Shown here one piece after another: positions 1 to 7,923 of a stretch of DNA of 64,000 bases. Source of the DNA: Achromobacter kerstersii (GTDB taxonomy: Bacteria > Pseudomonadota > Gammaproteobacteria > Burkholderiales > Burkholderiaceae_B); assembly GCF_902859595.1 (NCBI RefSeq), contig NZ_CADIJQ010000009.1, positions 62,001-126,000 on the forward strand, written 5' to 3'. How positions within the stretch are numbered: the stretch's first letter is position 1; each line of letters starts with the position of its first letter. A program made the translations under genes and the position numbers. Under the pieces are notes generated by a model. It searched no databases. It had not been told where the DNA came from and was given only the letters and a program-made list of their open reading frames with translations.

Positions 1-1
1 G

Positions 2-700
2 CTGTCGGGGGTGGGCATGGCGACCAATCAAGCGCTCTACAGCCGGCTGCCTTACCGGCTGGATCAGTTGGAGCAGATCGCCATCCTGGCTTACGGCGTA
101 GACGTGTTGGTGACGGCGCCCACGTTTCCGGCCAAGACCTACGCGGAGTTCGTGGAACGCGTGCGCAAGGAACCGGGCAAGTTGTCATATGCGTCGTCGG
201 GCAATGGCACGTCAGGCCATCTGGGCATGGAGATGCTGAAGATGCGCGCCCAGCTGGACATGATGCACGTGCCGTACAACGGCGGTTCGGCGGCCATCAA
301 TGATGTGCTGGCGGGCCGCGTTGATACGCTGTTCGTGAACCAGGACACCGTGCTGCCGCATGTGCGGGCAGGCAAGCTGCGCGCGCTGGCGATTGGCAGC
401 GCCGAACGCAACCCGGTGTTTCCCGATACGCCCACGCTGGCGGAAAGCGGGGTGACGGGCTTTTCATCGGAATACTGGTTTGGCTTGAGCGCACCGGCCG
501 GGCTGCCAGACGACGTCTCGCAGAAGCTGTTTGAAGCGACACGCACCGCGATGCAATCGCCGCAGATTCGCGAAAAGCTTACCGCCGTGGGATTGGTGAT
601 TCCGACATTGACCGACAACAAGCAGTACGCCGAACTCGTCAATGGCGAGGTCGCGAAATGGGGCGAGGTGGTGCGCGCCTCGGGGGCGCGGATCGACTGA
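2..700 (+). CDS. Bug family (TctC-like) substrate-binding protein, 5' end cut by window
   Basis: C-terminal part (about 232 residues) of a Bug family periplasmic binding protein, the extracytoplasmic component of tripartite tricarboxylate transporters that captures carboxylates. The reading frame is open to the left window edge, so the signal peptide and first lobe are missing. Family hallmarks seen are the YASSGNGTSGHLGMEM segment, the HVPYNGG motif of the ligand pocket and the late PTLAESGV segment. No TctA/TctB genes are next to it, as is usual for orphan Bug proteins in Bordetella and Achromobacter. The gene ends with TGA, followed by a 17-bp tandem repeat. The ligand cannot be predicted. 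Confidence 0.9.
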   Translation: MSGVGMATNQALYSRLPYRLDQLEQIAILAYGVDVLVTAPTFPAKTYAEFVERVRKEPGKLSYASSGNGTSGHLGMEMLKMRAQLDMMHVPYNGGSAAINDVLAGRVDTLFVNQDTVLPHVRAGKLRALAIGSAERNPVFPDTPTLAESGVTGFSSEYWFGLSAPAGLPDDVSQKLFEATRTAMQSPQIREKLTAVGLVIPTLTDNKQYAELVNGEVAKWGEVVRASGARID

Positions 701-752
701 TCCCGTCAACGGAAGACGGCATCAACCCGGCACAGGGCCGCGTATGCGGCCT

Positions 753-803
753 TGTGTCATTTCAGGCCTTGTGTCATTCCAGGCGCTGTGTCATTCCACG
801 CCC
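753..803. repeat. Three tandem 17-bp imperfect repeats
   Basis: Units begin at 753, 770 and 787, each starting TGTGTCATT and ending in a CAGGC/CACGC-like tail. The third unit contains the stop codon of the LysR gene on the minus strand. Each unit carries TCA (TGA on the minus strand), and the 17-bp period places these in three different frames. Confidence 0.8.
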
Positions 804-1705
804 TGCGTCGGCATCAGGAAATTCAAGCGGGTCAGCGTGTCCCGCGTGATGTCCACAATGGAATCAATGTGCGCGCCATGCGCCGCAGTCAGGTACGAAA
901 TATAAAAGCGCGCGGGCGGAATGGGCGGGTCGCTGGGCAGCGCTTGCAGCACGCCCATCGACAGCATGTCGTGCAGCAACGGCACCGGCAGGATGCCGAT
1001 GGCGTGTCCGGCCCCGATCAGGCGCGAGATCAGCGCCAGCGAATTCGTGGTGCTCAGCCCCGCCATGTCTACACCGCCCGACCCCAGCCAGTTCTCTACC
1101 ACCGTATACAACGTGGAAGGCGGCGAGTGCGTGGCGATGTGATGGCCGCGCGCATGCTCGGGCTTGAATGGGTCGGCGGCGATGCGCAACGAGGGCGAGG
1201 CCACCCAATGAAACGGCATCCAGCCGATGAACACGTCGCTGACTTCCTCGCTGGTGGCGGGGTTGGTCAACAGCGCCATGTCGAGCTCGCCCGCATTGAG
1301 CTTGCGGTTCAGCACCGAGCCCACGTCCACCGTCATTTCCAGCGCCAGCGACGGGTAGTGCTCTTTCAGCTGCGCGATGACGGCCGTCAGCCCCACGTTG
1401 GCCGAGCATTCGTCGGCGCCCAGACGAAGCTTGCCGCCCAGCGTGCGGTCTTTGCCGAAGTGTTCCAGCTGCCGGCTGCTGTGCAGCGCGGTCTCGGCAT
1501 GACGCAACGCGGACTGCCCGGTGTCGGTCAACGTGATGCGTTGGCGCGAACGATCAAAGAGCTGCACATCCAACGTGCTTTCAAGTTCGCGGATGCGGGA
1601 TGACACCGCGGGTTGGGTGACATGAAGGTGGCGCGCCGCGGCATGAATGCTGCCCAGCTTGGCCGCCCAGTAGAAGGCTTCCAGCTGGCTAAGGGTTATC
1701 CGCAT
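791..1705 (-). CDS. LysR family transcriptional regulator
   Basis: A 304-residue LysR-type regulator. The N-terminal winged helix-turn-helix covers about residues 1-60 (ITLSQLEAFYWAAKLGSIHA, then TQPAVSSRIRELE) and is followed by a linker helix and a periplasmic-binding-protein-like effector domain from about residue 90. It is transcribed divergently from the RraA-like/amidase/TRAP operon that begins at 1820, with a 114-bp shared intergenic region, so it is the likely regulator of that operon. The direct repeats GCCGAAATT (1730) and GCCGAATTG (1751), 21 bp apart in the intergenic region, may be part of its binding site. The inducer is unknown, presumably a substrate of the transporter. Confidence 0.9.
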   Translation of the reverse strand: MRITLSQLEAFYWAAKLGSIHAAARHLHVTQPAVSSRIRELESTLDVQLFDRSRQRITLTDTGQSALRHAETALHSSRQLEHFGKDRTLGGKLRLGADECSANVGLTAVIAQLKEHYPSLALEMTVDVGSVLNRKLNAGELDMALLTNPATSEEVSDVFIGWMPFHWVASPSLRIAADPFKPEHARGHHIATHSPPSTLYTVVENWLGSGGVDMAGLSTTNSLALISRLIGAGHAIGILPVPLLHDMLSMGVLQALPSDPPIPPARFYISYLTAAHGAHIDSIVDITRDTLTRLNFLMPTQGVE

Positions 1706-1819
1706 GATAAGAATTACTTTTCAAAGTGCGCCGAAATTTTGATTATTTGGGCCGAATTGCCCCGTGCTACCTTTTTATTCACCGGGTTTTGGCCCTTTTG
1801 ATTGTAGTGAAACCAGACG

Positions 1820-2527
1820 ATGTATCTGATCAATTCTTTGCCCGCGCAAGTGCCGCCCGATGATCTGGCGCTGCTGCTGAAGGCCGAGCCCGCCACCATC
1901 GGCCACTTCCGGTCAGCCGGTTTTCTACGCGCTGACATCCGTGCCCATCAGCAGGATGTGCGCGTGGCGGGCACGGCGGTGACGGTGCGCATGCCGGGCA
2001 TCGATGGCGGCATTCTGCATTACGCGATGGGCTGCGTGCGTCCCGGTGATGTGCTGGTGATTGACCGTTGCGGTGAAGCCGTGACGGCGGCGCTGGGCGG
2101 GGCCATGGCCTATGCGGCCAAGCAGGCCGGCGTGGCGGCCATCATCGTCGATGGCCTCGTCACGGACTTGGGCGAGCTGCGCCAGCATGGCGTGCCGGTG
2201 TGGTCGAAGGGGCCGTCGCCGGTCACGACGCGTCTGCTGGGCCATGACGGCGGCTTCTGCTGCGCCATCAGCTGCGGCGGCGTGGCCGTGCAGCCGGGCG
2301 ACGCGGTGCTGGCCGATGAAAACGGCGTGCTGATTCTTGCGCCGCAAGACGTGCGCGCCGAGGCCCAACGCGCCATCGAATTCCAAACCAACGAACAGGC
2401 GACGCTTGCGCGCTTGCGTGCGGGTGAAAAATTTCCAGACATCGTGGGCTCGCGCGCCGTGATCGACCGCGCCATCGCCGCAGGCCGCGCCTACGCCGCC
2501 GCGCAGACACAAGGGGAACCGTCATGA
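1820..2527 (+). CDS. RraA family protein (aldolase/decarboxylase-like), variant motif
   Basis: A 235-residue protein of the RraA/HMG-aldolase fold. Family members cleave 4-hydroxy-4-methyl-2-oxoglutarate or carboxy-hydroxy-oxoadipate, or decarboxylate oxaloacetate; E. coli RraA inhibits RNase E. Family segments seen are GTAVTVR, RPGDVLVID and IIVDGLVTDLGEL. In catalytic members the last motif reads DG..RD, where Arg binds the pyruvyl carboxylate and Asp helps bind metal. Here Thr115 replaces the Arg and Asp116 is kept, so aldolase activity is doubtful or the substrate differs. It is the first gene of an operon: its stop overlaps the amidase start (ATGA). The ATG at 1820 has only a weak ribosome-binding site. 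Confidence 0.85.
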   Translation: MYLINSLPAQVPPDDLALLLKAEPATIGHFRSAGFLRADIRAHQQDVRVAGTAVTVRMPGIDGGILHYAMGCVRPGDVLVIDRCGEAVTAALGGAMAYAAKQAGVAAIIVDGLVTDLGELRQHGVPVWSKGPSPVTTRLLGHDGGFCCAISCGGVAVQPGDAVLADENGVLILAPQDVRAEAQRAIEFQTNEQATLARLRAGEKFPDIVGSRAVIDRAIAAGRAYAAAQTQGEPS

Positions 2528-3906
2528 GTATCAATCTGGACGCCGCCGCACTGGCCAATTTGATCCGCCGCCGTGAGAGCAGCGCAGAAGACATTGTGGG
2601 CGCCTACCTGGCGCGCATCAGCGCATTGAATGGCTGGTATCACGCGTACCTGAACGTCTATGCCGACGAGGCCATGGCCGCCGCCCGCGCCGCCGACTTG
2701 CAACTGCGTGCGGGTGTGGACCTGGGCCCCTTGCATGGCATTCCCATTGCGCTGAAAGACATCATCGATATCGCGGGCCGCCCCACGACAATCGGTTCGC
2801 CCAACCACGCGCAGCGCATCGCCGCCCACACGGCGACGCTGGTGCGGCAGCTGCAACGCGCGGGCGCCATCGTGCTGGGCAAGACGCACATGGTGCAGTT
2901 CGCCATGGGCGCCTGGGGCACCAACGAACACATGGGCACGCCGCGCAATCCCTGGGACGACGCGGTGCATCGCATTCCCGGCGGCTCCAGCAGCGGCTCG
3001 GCCGTGGCGGTGGCGGGCCGGCTTGCGCCGCTGGCCATCGGCACGGACACGGGCGGCTCGGTGCGGGTGCCGGCCAGCTATTGCGGCATCACGGGCTTCA
3101 AGCCGACGGCAGGGCGGATATCCACCGAAGGCGTCGCGACACTGAGCCACACGCTGGACAGCGTAGGCGTCTTCGCACACAGCGCGGCGGACGCGCGCAC
3201 CGTGTTCGACGCACTGGTCCCTGCCCAGCCGGGCGAGTGGGCCGAAGGATTCCACGCGCCGCGCTTTGACGTGCGCGGCATGACGCTGGCCCGCTTGCCC
3301 GACGAATTTCTGCCAGACGTGCAGCCCGCCGTGCGCGAAGCCTACGAAGATTCGGTGGCCGTGTACCAGTCGCTGGGCGCGCGCATCGTCACCGTGACGC
3401 TGCCCGCCACGCTGGCGCACTTCAAGGCGGTCACGGGCGACATCATGATGACCGAGGGCGCGTTCTCATTCGAACGCGAAATCACGGACATGAGCCTGCC
3501 TGTAGACGATTCCGTGCGGCCACGGTTGTTGGTGGGGCTGGAGGTGCCGGCCACCCGCTATCTGGCCGCGCTGCGCGAGCGTGATCGCTTGCAGGCCGAT
3601 CTATTGCAACGGTTGCAGGGCGTAGCGGGGCTGTTGACGCCCACCACGCTGACCACCGCGTTGCCGCTTGAGCAGGTCGATCATGGCAATGCGCCGGTGC
3701 ACTACACGCGCATTGGCAACCTGCTGCAGATGTGCGGGCTGTCGGTGCCGAATGGCCGCGACGCCAATGACTTGCCGACCGGCTTGCAGATTCTTTGCCC
3801 AGGCGGCGAAGACCGGCTGGCGCTGTTCCTGGCCGAGGTCTATCAACACCACACCGATTGGCATCTGGCGCGCGCGGAGCCGCAGGCGGAACACGTTCCG
3901 GGCTGA
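2524..3906 (+). CDS. Amidase (amidase signature family)
   Basis: A 460-residue amidase-signature enzyme, hydrolysing amide bonds with a Ser-cisSer-Lys triad. The catalytic set is visible: Lys78 in GIPIALKDI, the Ser156 region in GGSSSGSA and nucleophile Ser180 in GTDTGGS. No signal peptide is seen, so it is cytoplasmic. The start overlaps the RraA-like stop by 4 bp, indicating translational coupling. The next gene encodes a TRAP binding protein 35 bp downstream, so the likely scenario is import of an amide-containing carboxylate, then hydrolysis. The exact substrate is unknown. Annotation as GatA would be wrong because no gatB or gatC is nearby and the context is catabolic. Confidence 0.9.
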   Translation: MSINLDAAALANLIRRRESSAEDIVGAYLARISALNGWYHAYLNVYADEAMAAARAADLQLRAGVDLGPLHGIPIALKDIIDIAGRPTTIGSPNHAQRIAAHTATLVRQLQRAGAIVLGKTHMVQFAMGAWGTNEHMGTPRNPWDDAVHRIPGGSSSGSAVAVAGRLAPLAIGTDTGGSVRVPASYCGITGFKPTAGRISTEGVATLSHTLDSVGVFAHSAADARTVFDALVPAQPGEWAEGFHAPRFDVRGMTLARLPDEFLPDVQPAVREAYEDSVAVYQSLGARIVTVTLPATLAHFKAVTGDIMMTEGAFSFEREITDMSLPVDDSVRPRLLVGLEVPATRYLAALRERDRLQADLLQRLQGVAGLLTPTTLTTALPLEQVDHGNAPVHYTRIGNLLQMCGLSVPNGRDANDLPTGLQILCPGGEDRLALFLAEVYQHHTDWHLARAEPQAEHVPG

Positions 3907-3941
3907 CGCGGCGCAAGAACTAAAACCTACAAGGGGAAATC

Positions 3942-5165
3942 ATGAAGCGTAGGACCCTGGCGGCGCTGCTGGCGGCCGTCCCGATGGTTGCCGTCCGGCG
4001 GGTTGCTGTGCGGTTTGCTGTGCGGTGTGCTGTGGGGCGTTCTGTGGGGCGTTCTTTGGGGCGTTCTGTGCGGTGTTCTGTGCGGTGTTCTGTGCGGCTT
4101 TCGGCCGCCCCGTTGTTGGCCGCTCTGACGTCGGCCGCTCTGACCTCTGCCGCTTTGGCGCCGGCCGTCTCGATGGCGGCGGACGCTGACGCCTTGCCCG
4201 ACGTCCACTTCCAGGTGGTCGGGGGCGGCAGCCACAACTACACGTACTCGGCGGTTGAAAAGCCCTTCTGGGAAAAGACCTTGCCGGCCGCATCGGGCGG
4301 CCATGTCACGGCTGAACTGGCGGGTCTGAACGAACGCGGGCTGAAAGGCCCCGAGATCTTGCGCTTGATGCGGGGCAACGCGCTGGACGTCGGCATGGGC
4401 GTGTTCGCCTTTGTCAGCGGCGACGACGCCATGCTGGAAGGCGTGGACCTGCCCGGGATGGCGCCCGACATCGCCACCGCCAGAAAGATGGTGCAGGCGT
4501 ACCGGCCGGTGCTCGAAGCCCGCATGCGCGACCGCCACGGCGTGCATCTGCTGGCCACGGTGCCATACACGGCGCAGGTGTTCTTCTGCCGCGAACCCGT
4601 GCAGCAGCTTGAAGACCTGAAGGGCCGCAAGATCCGCACGCGCGGCCGCAACATGGCGGACTTCATCAGCGCGCTGGGCGGCTCGCCGGTCACTATTCCG
4701 TTTGCTGAAGTGATCCCTGCGCTACAGACCGGCGTGGTGGATTGCGCGGTGTCGGGCATCGGCTCGGGCAACTCGGCCAAGTGGTACGACGTGGCCAAGC
4801 ACCTGTACAACCTGCCGACCGACTGGTCCATTGGCTTTTACGCCATGGGCGAAAAGCGCTGGCAGCGGCTGGACCCAGCTGTGCAACGGTTTCTGCAAGA
4901 ACAGGCCCGTGTTCTGGAAGACCGCCTCTGGCAAGAGACGGGGCGCGAGAACGACTTTGCGCTGGCCTGCAACACGGGGCAGGGCGAATGCCGCATTCAC
5001 ACGAAGGCCGACATGCAGGCGGCCTCGCCTTCGCCCGCCGAGCGGGAACGGCTGCACGCCATCGCCTCGCAAGTGGCGGGTGAATGGGGCAAGCGCTGCG
5101 GTGCGGAGTGCGCCCGCGCGTGGAGCGGATCGGTCGGCCAGGCGTTGGGCGTGACCTTGCGCTAA
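3942..5165 (+). CDS. dctP: TRAP transporter substrate-binding protein (DctP family) with repeat-expanded leader
   Basis: Periplasmic solute receptor of a TRAP transporter, 407 residues against the usual 330-350. The mature DctP domain starts near residue 80 (after SMAADA) and shows LKGRKIRTRGR, then IPFAEVIPALQTGVVDCAVSG. A good AGGGGA-like ribosome-binding site precedes ATG 3942, and no later in-frame ATG is suitable. The excess length is the N-terminus: after a normal start (MKRRTLAALLAAVPM) comes a run of eight 4-residue repeats (VAVR, FAVR, CAVG, RSVG, RSLG, RSVR, CSVR, CSVR; about residues 21-52), encoded by a 12-bp minisatellite. A second hydrophobic stretch (LTSAALTSAALAPA) follows. 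Whether this leader still exports is uncertain. DctQ and DctM follow directly. Confidence 0.88.
   Translation: MKRRTLAALLAAVPMVAVRRVAVRFAVRCAVGRSVGRSLGRSVRCSVRCSVRLSAAPLLAALTSAALTSAALAPAVSMAADADALPDVHFQVVGGGSHNYTYSAVEKPFWEKTLPAASGGHVTAELAGLNERGLKGPEILRLMRGNALDVGMGVFAFVSGDDAMLEGVDLPGMAPDIATARKMVQAYRPVLEARMRDRHGVHLLATVPYTAQVFFCREPVQQLEDLKGRKIRTRGRNMADFISALGGSPVTIPFAEVIPALQTGVVDCAVSGIGSGNSAKWYDVAKHLYNLPTDWSIGFYAMGEKRWQRLDPAVQRFLQEQARVLEDRLWQETGRENDFALACNTGQGECRIHTKADMQAASPSPAERERLHAIASQVAGEWGKRCGAECARAWSGSVGQALGVTLR
4002..4097. repeat. 12-bp minisatellite (8 units) inside the dctP signal-peptide region
   Basis: Eight imperfect 12-bp units (starts 4002, 4014, 4026, 4038, 4050, 4062, 4074, 4086), of the form TGTTCTGTGCGG or CGTTCTGTGGGG. 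The last two units are identical, which suggests recent duplication. The period is a multiple of three, so copy-number change alters leader length without a frameshift. Confidence 0.92.
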
Positions 5166-5188
5166 CGCCACTCAAACAAGGAGATTCC

Positions 5189-5809
5189 ATGTCATCGACT
5201 ACTCATGCTCCGGTGCGCGTCCTGGAGCGCATTGCACGCGGCGGCGTCTGGATCGGCGGGCTAGGCCTGATGGCTGCGTCCTGGCTCATCGTCGTTGATC
5301 TTGCTGCGCGCAAACTGGCCGGCGTGTCGCTGGGCGGCGCCGACGAGATCGCGGGTTACGTGCTGGCGGTGGCCAGCGCCTGGGCGTTTCCCATCACGCT
5401 GCTGCGCCGCTCGCACATCCGCGTCGACGTGCTCTACACGCATCTTTCCGCGAAGACCCGCGTAGCGCTCGACTTTTTTGCGATCGCTTGCCTGAGCGTC
5501 TTCATCGGCTTGCTGACGTTTCACGCCTGGGGCGTGCTGGCCGACTCCATCCGCTTTCGTTCGGTGTCGAACACGCCGTTGCAGGTGCCGCAATGGATTC
5601 CGCAGTCGTTGTGGTTTGCAGGCTATGCGTTCTTCCTGCTGACCATCGTGGTGCTGGCTGCGTGCGCGGTTGCGCGGTTGATGGCAGGCCGCTGGCAAGA
5701 CGTGAATGGTTTGATCGGCATTCATTCGCTTGATGAAGAGATTCAGGCGGAAACGCAATCGGCGGCACCCCCGCCCGTTGCCGCGCCTGCCACCCCAATG
5801 CAACGCTAG
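5189..5809 (+). CDS. dctQ: TRAP transporter small permease (DctQ family)
   Basis: A 206-residue inner-membrane protein with four predicted hydrophobic segments (WIGGLGLMAASWLIVVDL; then segments around LAVASAWAFPITLL, FFAIACLSVFIGLLTF and FFLLTIVVLAACAVA). This is the small membrane subunit of a TRAP transporter, which pairs with DctM. The start at 5189 follows an AAGGAG ribosome-binding site with ideal spacing; a longer in-frame extension upstream would overlap dctP and is rejected. The C-terminus has a Pro/Ala-rich tail. It lies between dctP (23 bp) and dctM (9 bp) in one operon. Confidence 0.92.
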   Translation: MSSTTHAPVRVLERIARGGVWIGGLGLMAASWLIVVDLAARKLAGVSLGGADEIAGYVLAVASAWAFPITLLRRSHIRVDVLYTHLSAKTRVALDFFAIACLSVFIGLLTFHAWGVLADSIRFRSVSNTPLQVPQWIPQSLWFAGYAFFLLTIVVLAACAVARLMAGRWQDVNGLIGIHSLDEEIQAETQSAAPPPVAAPATPMQR

Positions 5810-5818
5810 GAGCGCCGC

Positions 5819-7108
5819 ATGTTGACTCTGACGATTTCCATGCTGCTCGGCCTGCTGGCGCTGAGCGTGACGGCGGCCGCTACCGTGGGCCTGTTGGGCG
5901 TAACGCTGGCGGGCGCGTATTCCCCGCTGTCGCTCGTGAACGCCATGGGCGAACTGGCCTGGGGCACCAGCTCTGAATTCTTGCTGGTGGCCATCCCCTT
6001 GTACGTGCTGATGGGTGAATTGCTGGTCAGTTCGGGCGTGGCCGGGCAGATGTATGGCGCGGTGTCCAAATGGGTGTCGTGGCTGCCTGGCGGGCTGATG
6101 AACGCGAACATCGGCGCGTCCGCGCTGTTCTCGGCCACCAGCGGGTCCAGCGTGGCTACCGCCGCCACCATCTCTACGCTGGCGTTGCCCGAGCAGCGCA
6201 AGGCGGGCTACAACGCGCCGCTGTTTCTGGGGTCGATCGCGGCGGGCGGCACGCTGGGCATCCTGATCCCGCCATCGATCAACATGATCGTCTATGCGCT
6301 GATCGCCAACGTGTCCGTGCCCAAGCTGTATCTGGCGGCCACGCTGCCCGGCCTGCTGCTGGTCTGCCTGTTCATTCTGCTGATCGTGGGCTTGTGTCTG
6401 TGGCGGCCGGGGCTTGCCGGCAGCCTGCCGTCGATCAGCTGGGCTGAACGGATTGCCGCCTTGCCGCATCTGGTGCCCCCGCTGGCCATCTTCGTGCTGG
6501 TGATCGGCGTGATCTATGGCGGCATCGCCACCGCCAGCGAATCCGCCGCGCTGGGCGTGGTGGCGGCGACGCTGTTGTGCGCGGCCAAGGGCGCGCTCAG
6601 CTGGAACATGCTGAGCCGCGCTTTCGAGGCCACGCTGCGCACAACGGGCATGATCATCCTGATCACGCTGGCGGCCTTCTTTCTGAACTTCGTGCTGTCG
6701 TCCGTGGGCCTGACGACGATGCTGGTAGATGCGGTGCAAGGACTCGACCTGCCGCCACTGGGCATGATGCTGGCCATCATCGCGTTCTACATCCTGCTGG
6801 GCTGCTTCATGGACACGCTGGCGATGCTGGTGACGACCGCGCCGTTGACCGTGCCGATCGTCGTCGCCTTGGGTTACGACCCGGTGTGGTTCGGCATCAT
6901 GTTGATCGTGCTGTGCGAAATGGGGCAGCTGACGCCGCCGTTTGGCATGAACCTGTTCGTGGTGCACAGCGTGCGAGGCGAGGGAAAGTTCATGGATGTC
7001 GTCATCGGCGTGCTGCCGTTTCTGGCGGTGCTGCTGGTGATGATCGCGCTGCTGCTGGCCGTGCCACAACTGGCGACGTGGTTGCCGGCGGCGATGTCGG
7101 GGCGGTAG
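5819..7108 (+). CDS. dctM: TRAP transporter large permease (DctM family)
   Basis: A 429-residue polytopic protein with about 12 hydrophobic segments. It is the transport subunit that uses the Na+ gradient to import the ligand handed over by DctP. DctM features seen are the TSSEFLLVAIPLYVLMGELL start, a GSSVATAATISTLALPEQ segment, and IPPSINMIVYALIANVSVP. Its start follows an AGGAG site that overlaps the dctQ stop region. It is the last gene of the RraA-like/amidase/dctPQM operon. Confidence 0.94.
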   Translation: MLTLTISMLLGLLALSVTAAATVGLLGVTLAGAYSPLSLVNAMGELAWGTSSEFLLVAIPLYVLMGELLVSSGVAGQMYGAVSKWVSWLPGGLMNANIGASALFSATSGSSVATAATISTLALPEQRKAGYNAPLFLGSIAAGGTLGILIPPSINMIVYALIANVSVPKLYLAATLPGLLLVCLFILLIVGLCLWRPGLAGSLPSISWAERIAALPHLVPPLAIFVLVIGVIYGGIATASESAALGVVAATLLCAAKGALSWNMLSRAFEATLRTTGMIILITLAAFFLNFVLSSVGLTTMLVDAVQGLDLPPLGMMLAIIAFYILLGCFMDTLAMLVTTAPLTVPIVVALGYDPVWFGIMLIVLCEMGQLTPPFGMNLFVVHSVRGEGKFMDVVIGVLPFLAVLLVMIALLLAVPQLATWLPAAMSGR

Positions 7109-7252
7109 TGCACGTCAGGCTGTGGATGTAACGGCCTGATGATGATGGATACTTTCCTGGGGCGCAGCATCGCCCCCCGTGTCAACTTGGCAGGAGTGCT
7201 TACATCCGGTTGACGACTCGGGCGGTATGCCTCGGTTAAGGTCTGCGGTGGC

Positions 7253-7270
7253 AGACACGCCGGCGTGTCT
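7253..7270. promoter_or_regulatory. Perfect 18-bp palindrome upstream of the methyltransferase gene
   Basis: AGACACGCC followed directly by GGCGTGTCT, a perfect inverted repeat ending 20 bp before ATG 7291 and just ahead of its GGAG ribosome-binding site. It could be an operator for an unidentified repressor or a 5'-UTR hairpin. Confidence 0.6.
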
Positions 7271-7290
7271 CGTTTGGAGTCAGACGCACT

Positions 7291-7923
7291 ATGCATTTCA
7301 GGCAGTCACTCAAGACCGCTGCGCGGCTTAACCCCTTGTCGCATCGTTCGATGCATTGGGTGCAAGAGCGCAGCCAGTTCATCAAGGCGTTGTTGGCGAA
7401 CCCCGCCGCCATTGGCGCTATCGCGCCCTCCAGCGCAGCGCTGGCGGCGGCCATCACGGCGCCCTTGCACGCGGCGGAAGGCAAAGTGCTGGAGCTGGGT
7501 TGCGGCACCGGCGTCTTCACGCGCGAGATGGTGCGCAAGGGCGTGGACCCGTCGAACCTGGTGCTGGTTGAACAGGACTCCGCCATGAGCTCCCGCCTGC
7601 GCCAACAGTTTCCGAATGCGACCGTGCTTCAGGCGTCCGCCGAGGATCTGTCGCGTGACACGCATCCGGAGCTGGACGGCATCGGCGCCACCATCTGCGG
7701 GCTGCCCTTGCGCAACATGAGCTCGGCGCTGCATAGCCGCTTATTGGCGGCGGTGTTCGAGGCGATGCGTCCGGGCGGGGCCATGCACTTGTTTACCTAT
7801 GGCGTGCGCTGCCCGATATCCGCCAGTGTGCTGGACGACTTCGGTTTGAAGGCCCGGCGGTCCAGCTTTGTGCCGTTGAATCTGCCGCCCGCGTCCGTCT
7901 ACAGCCTGTCGCGCTACGCCTGA
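7291..7923 (+). CDS. Class I SAM-dependent methyltransferase (phospholipid N-methyltransferase-like)
   Basis: A 210-residue methyltransferase with the SAM-binding motif I LELGCGTG at residues 67-74, an acidic residue at the end of strand 2 (LVLVEQD) and GLPLRNMSS as the motif IV region. The preceding segment (RSQFIKALLANPAAIGAIAP) and overall size resemble bacterial phosphatidylethanolamine N-methyltransferase (PmtA-like) and related RNA-dimethylase-fold enzymes. It probably acts on a lipid at the inner membrane, but this rests on resemblance only. GGAG precedes ATG 7291. Its end overlaps the convergent AraC gene by 10 bp. Confidence 0.8.
   Translation: MHFRQSLKTAARLNPLSHRSMHWVQERSQFIKALLANPAAIGAIAPSSAALAAAITAPLHAAEGKVLELGCGTGVFTREMVRKGVDPSNLVLVEQDSAMSSRLRQQFPNATVLQASAEDLSRDTHPELDGIGATICGLPLRNMSSALHSRLLAAVFEAMRPGGAMHLFTYGVRCPISASVLDDFGLKARRSSFVPLNLPPASVYSLSRYA

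Noticed and set aside
5261..7069. A 602-codon minus-strand ORF opposite the TRAP permease genes
   Set aside because: Composition (His, Gln, Arg, Asp runs) is typical of antisense shadows in high-GC DNA, and it lies fully opposite dctQM.
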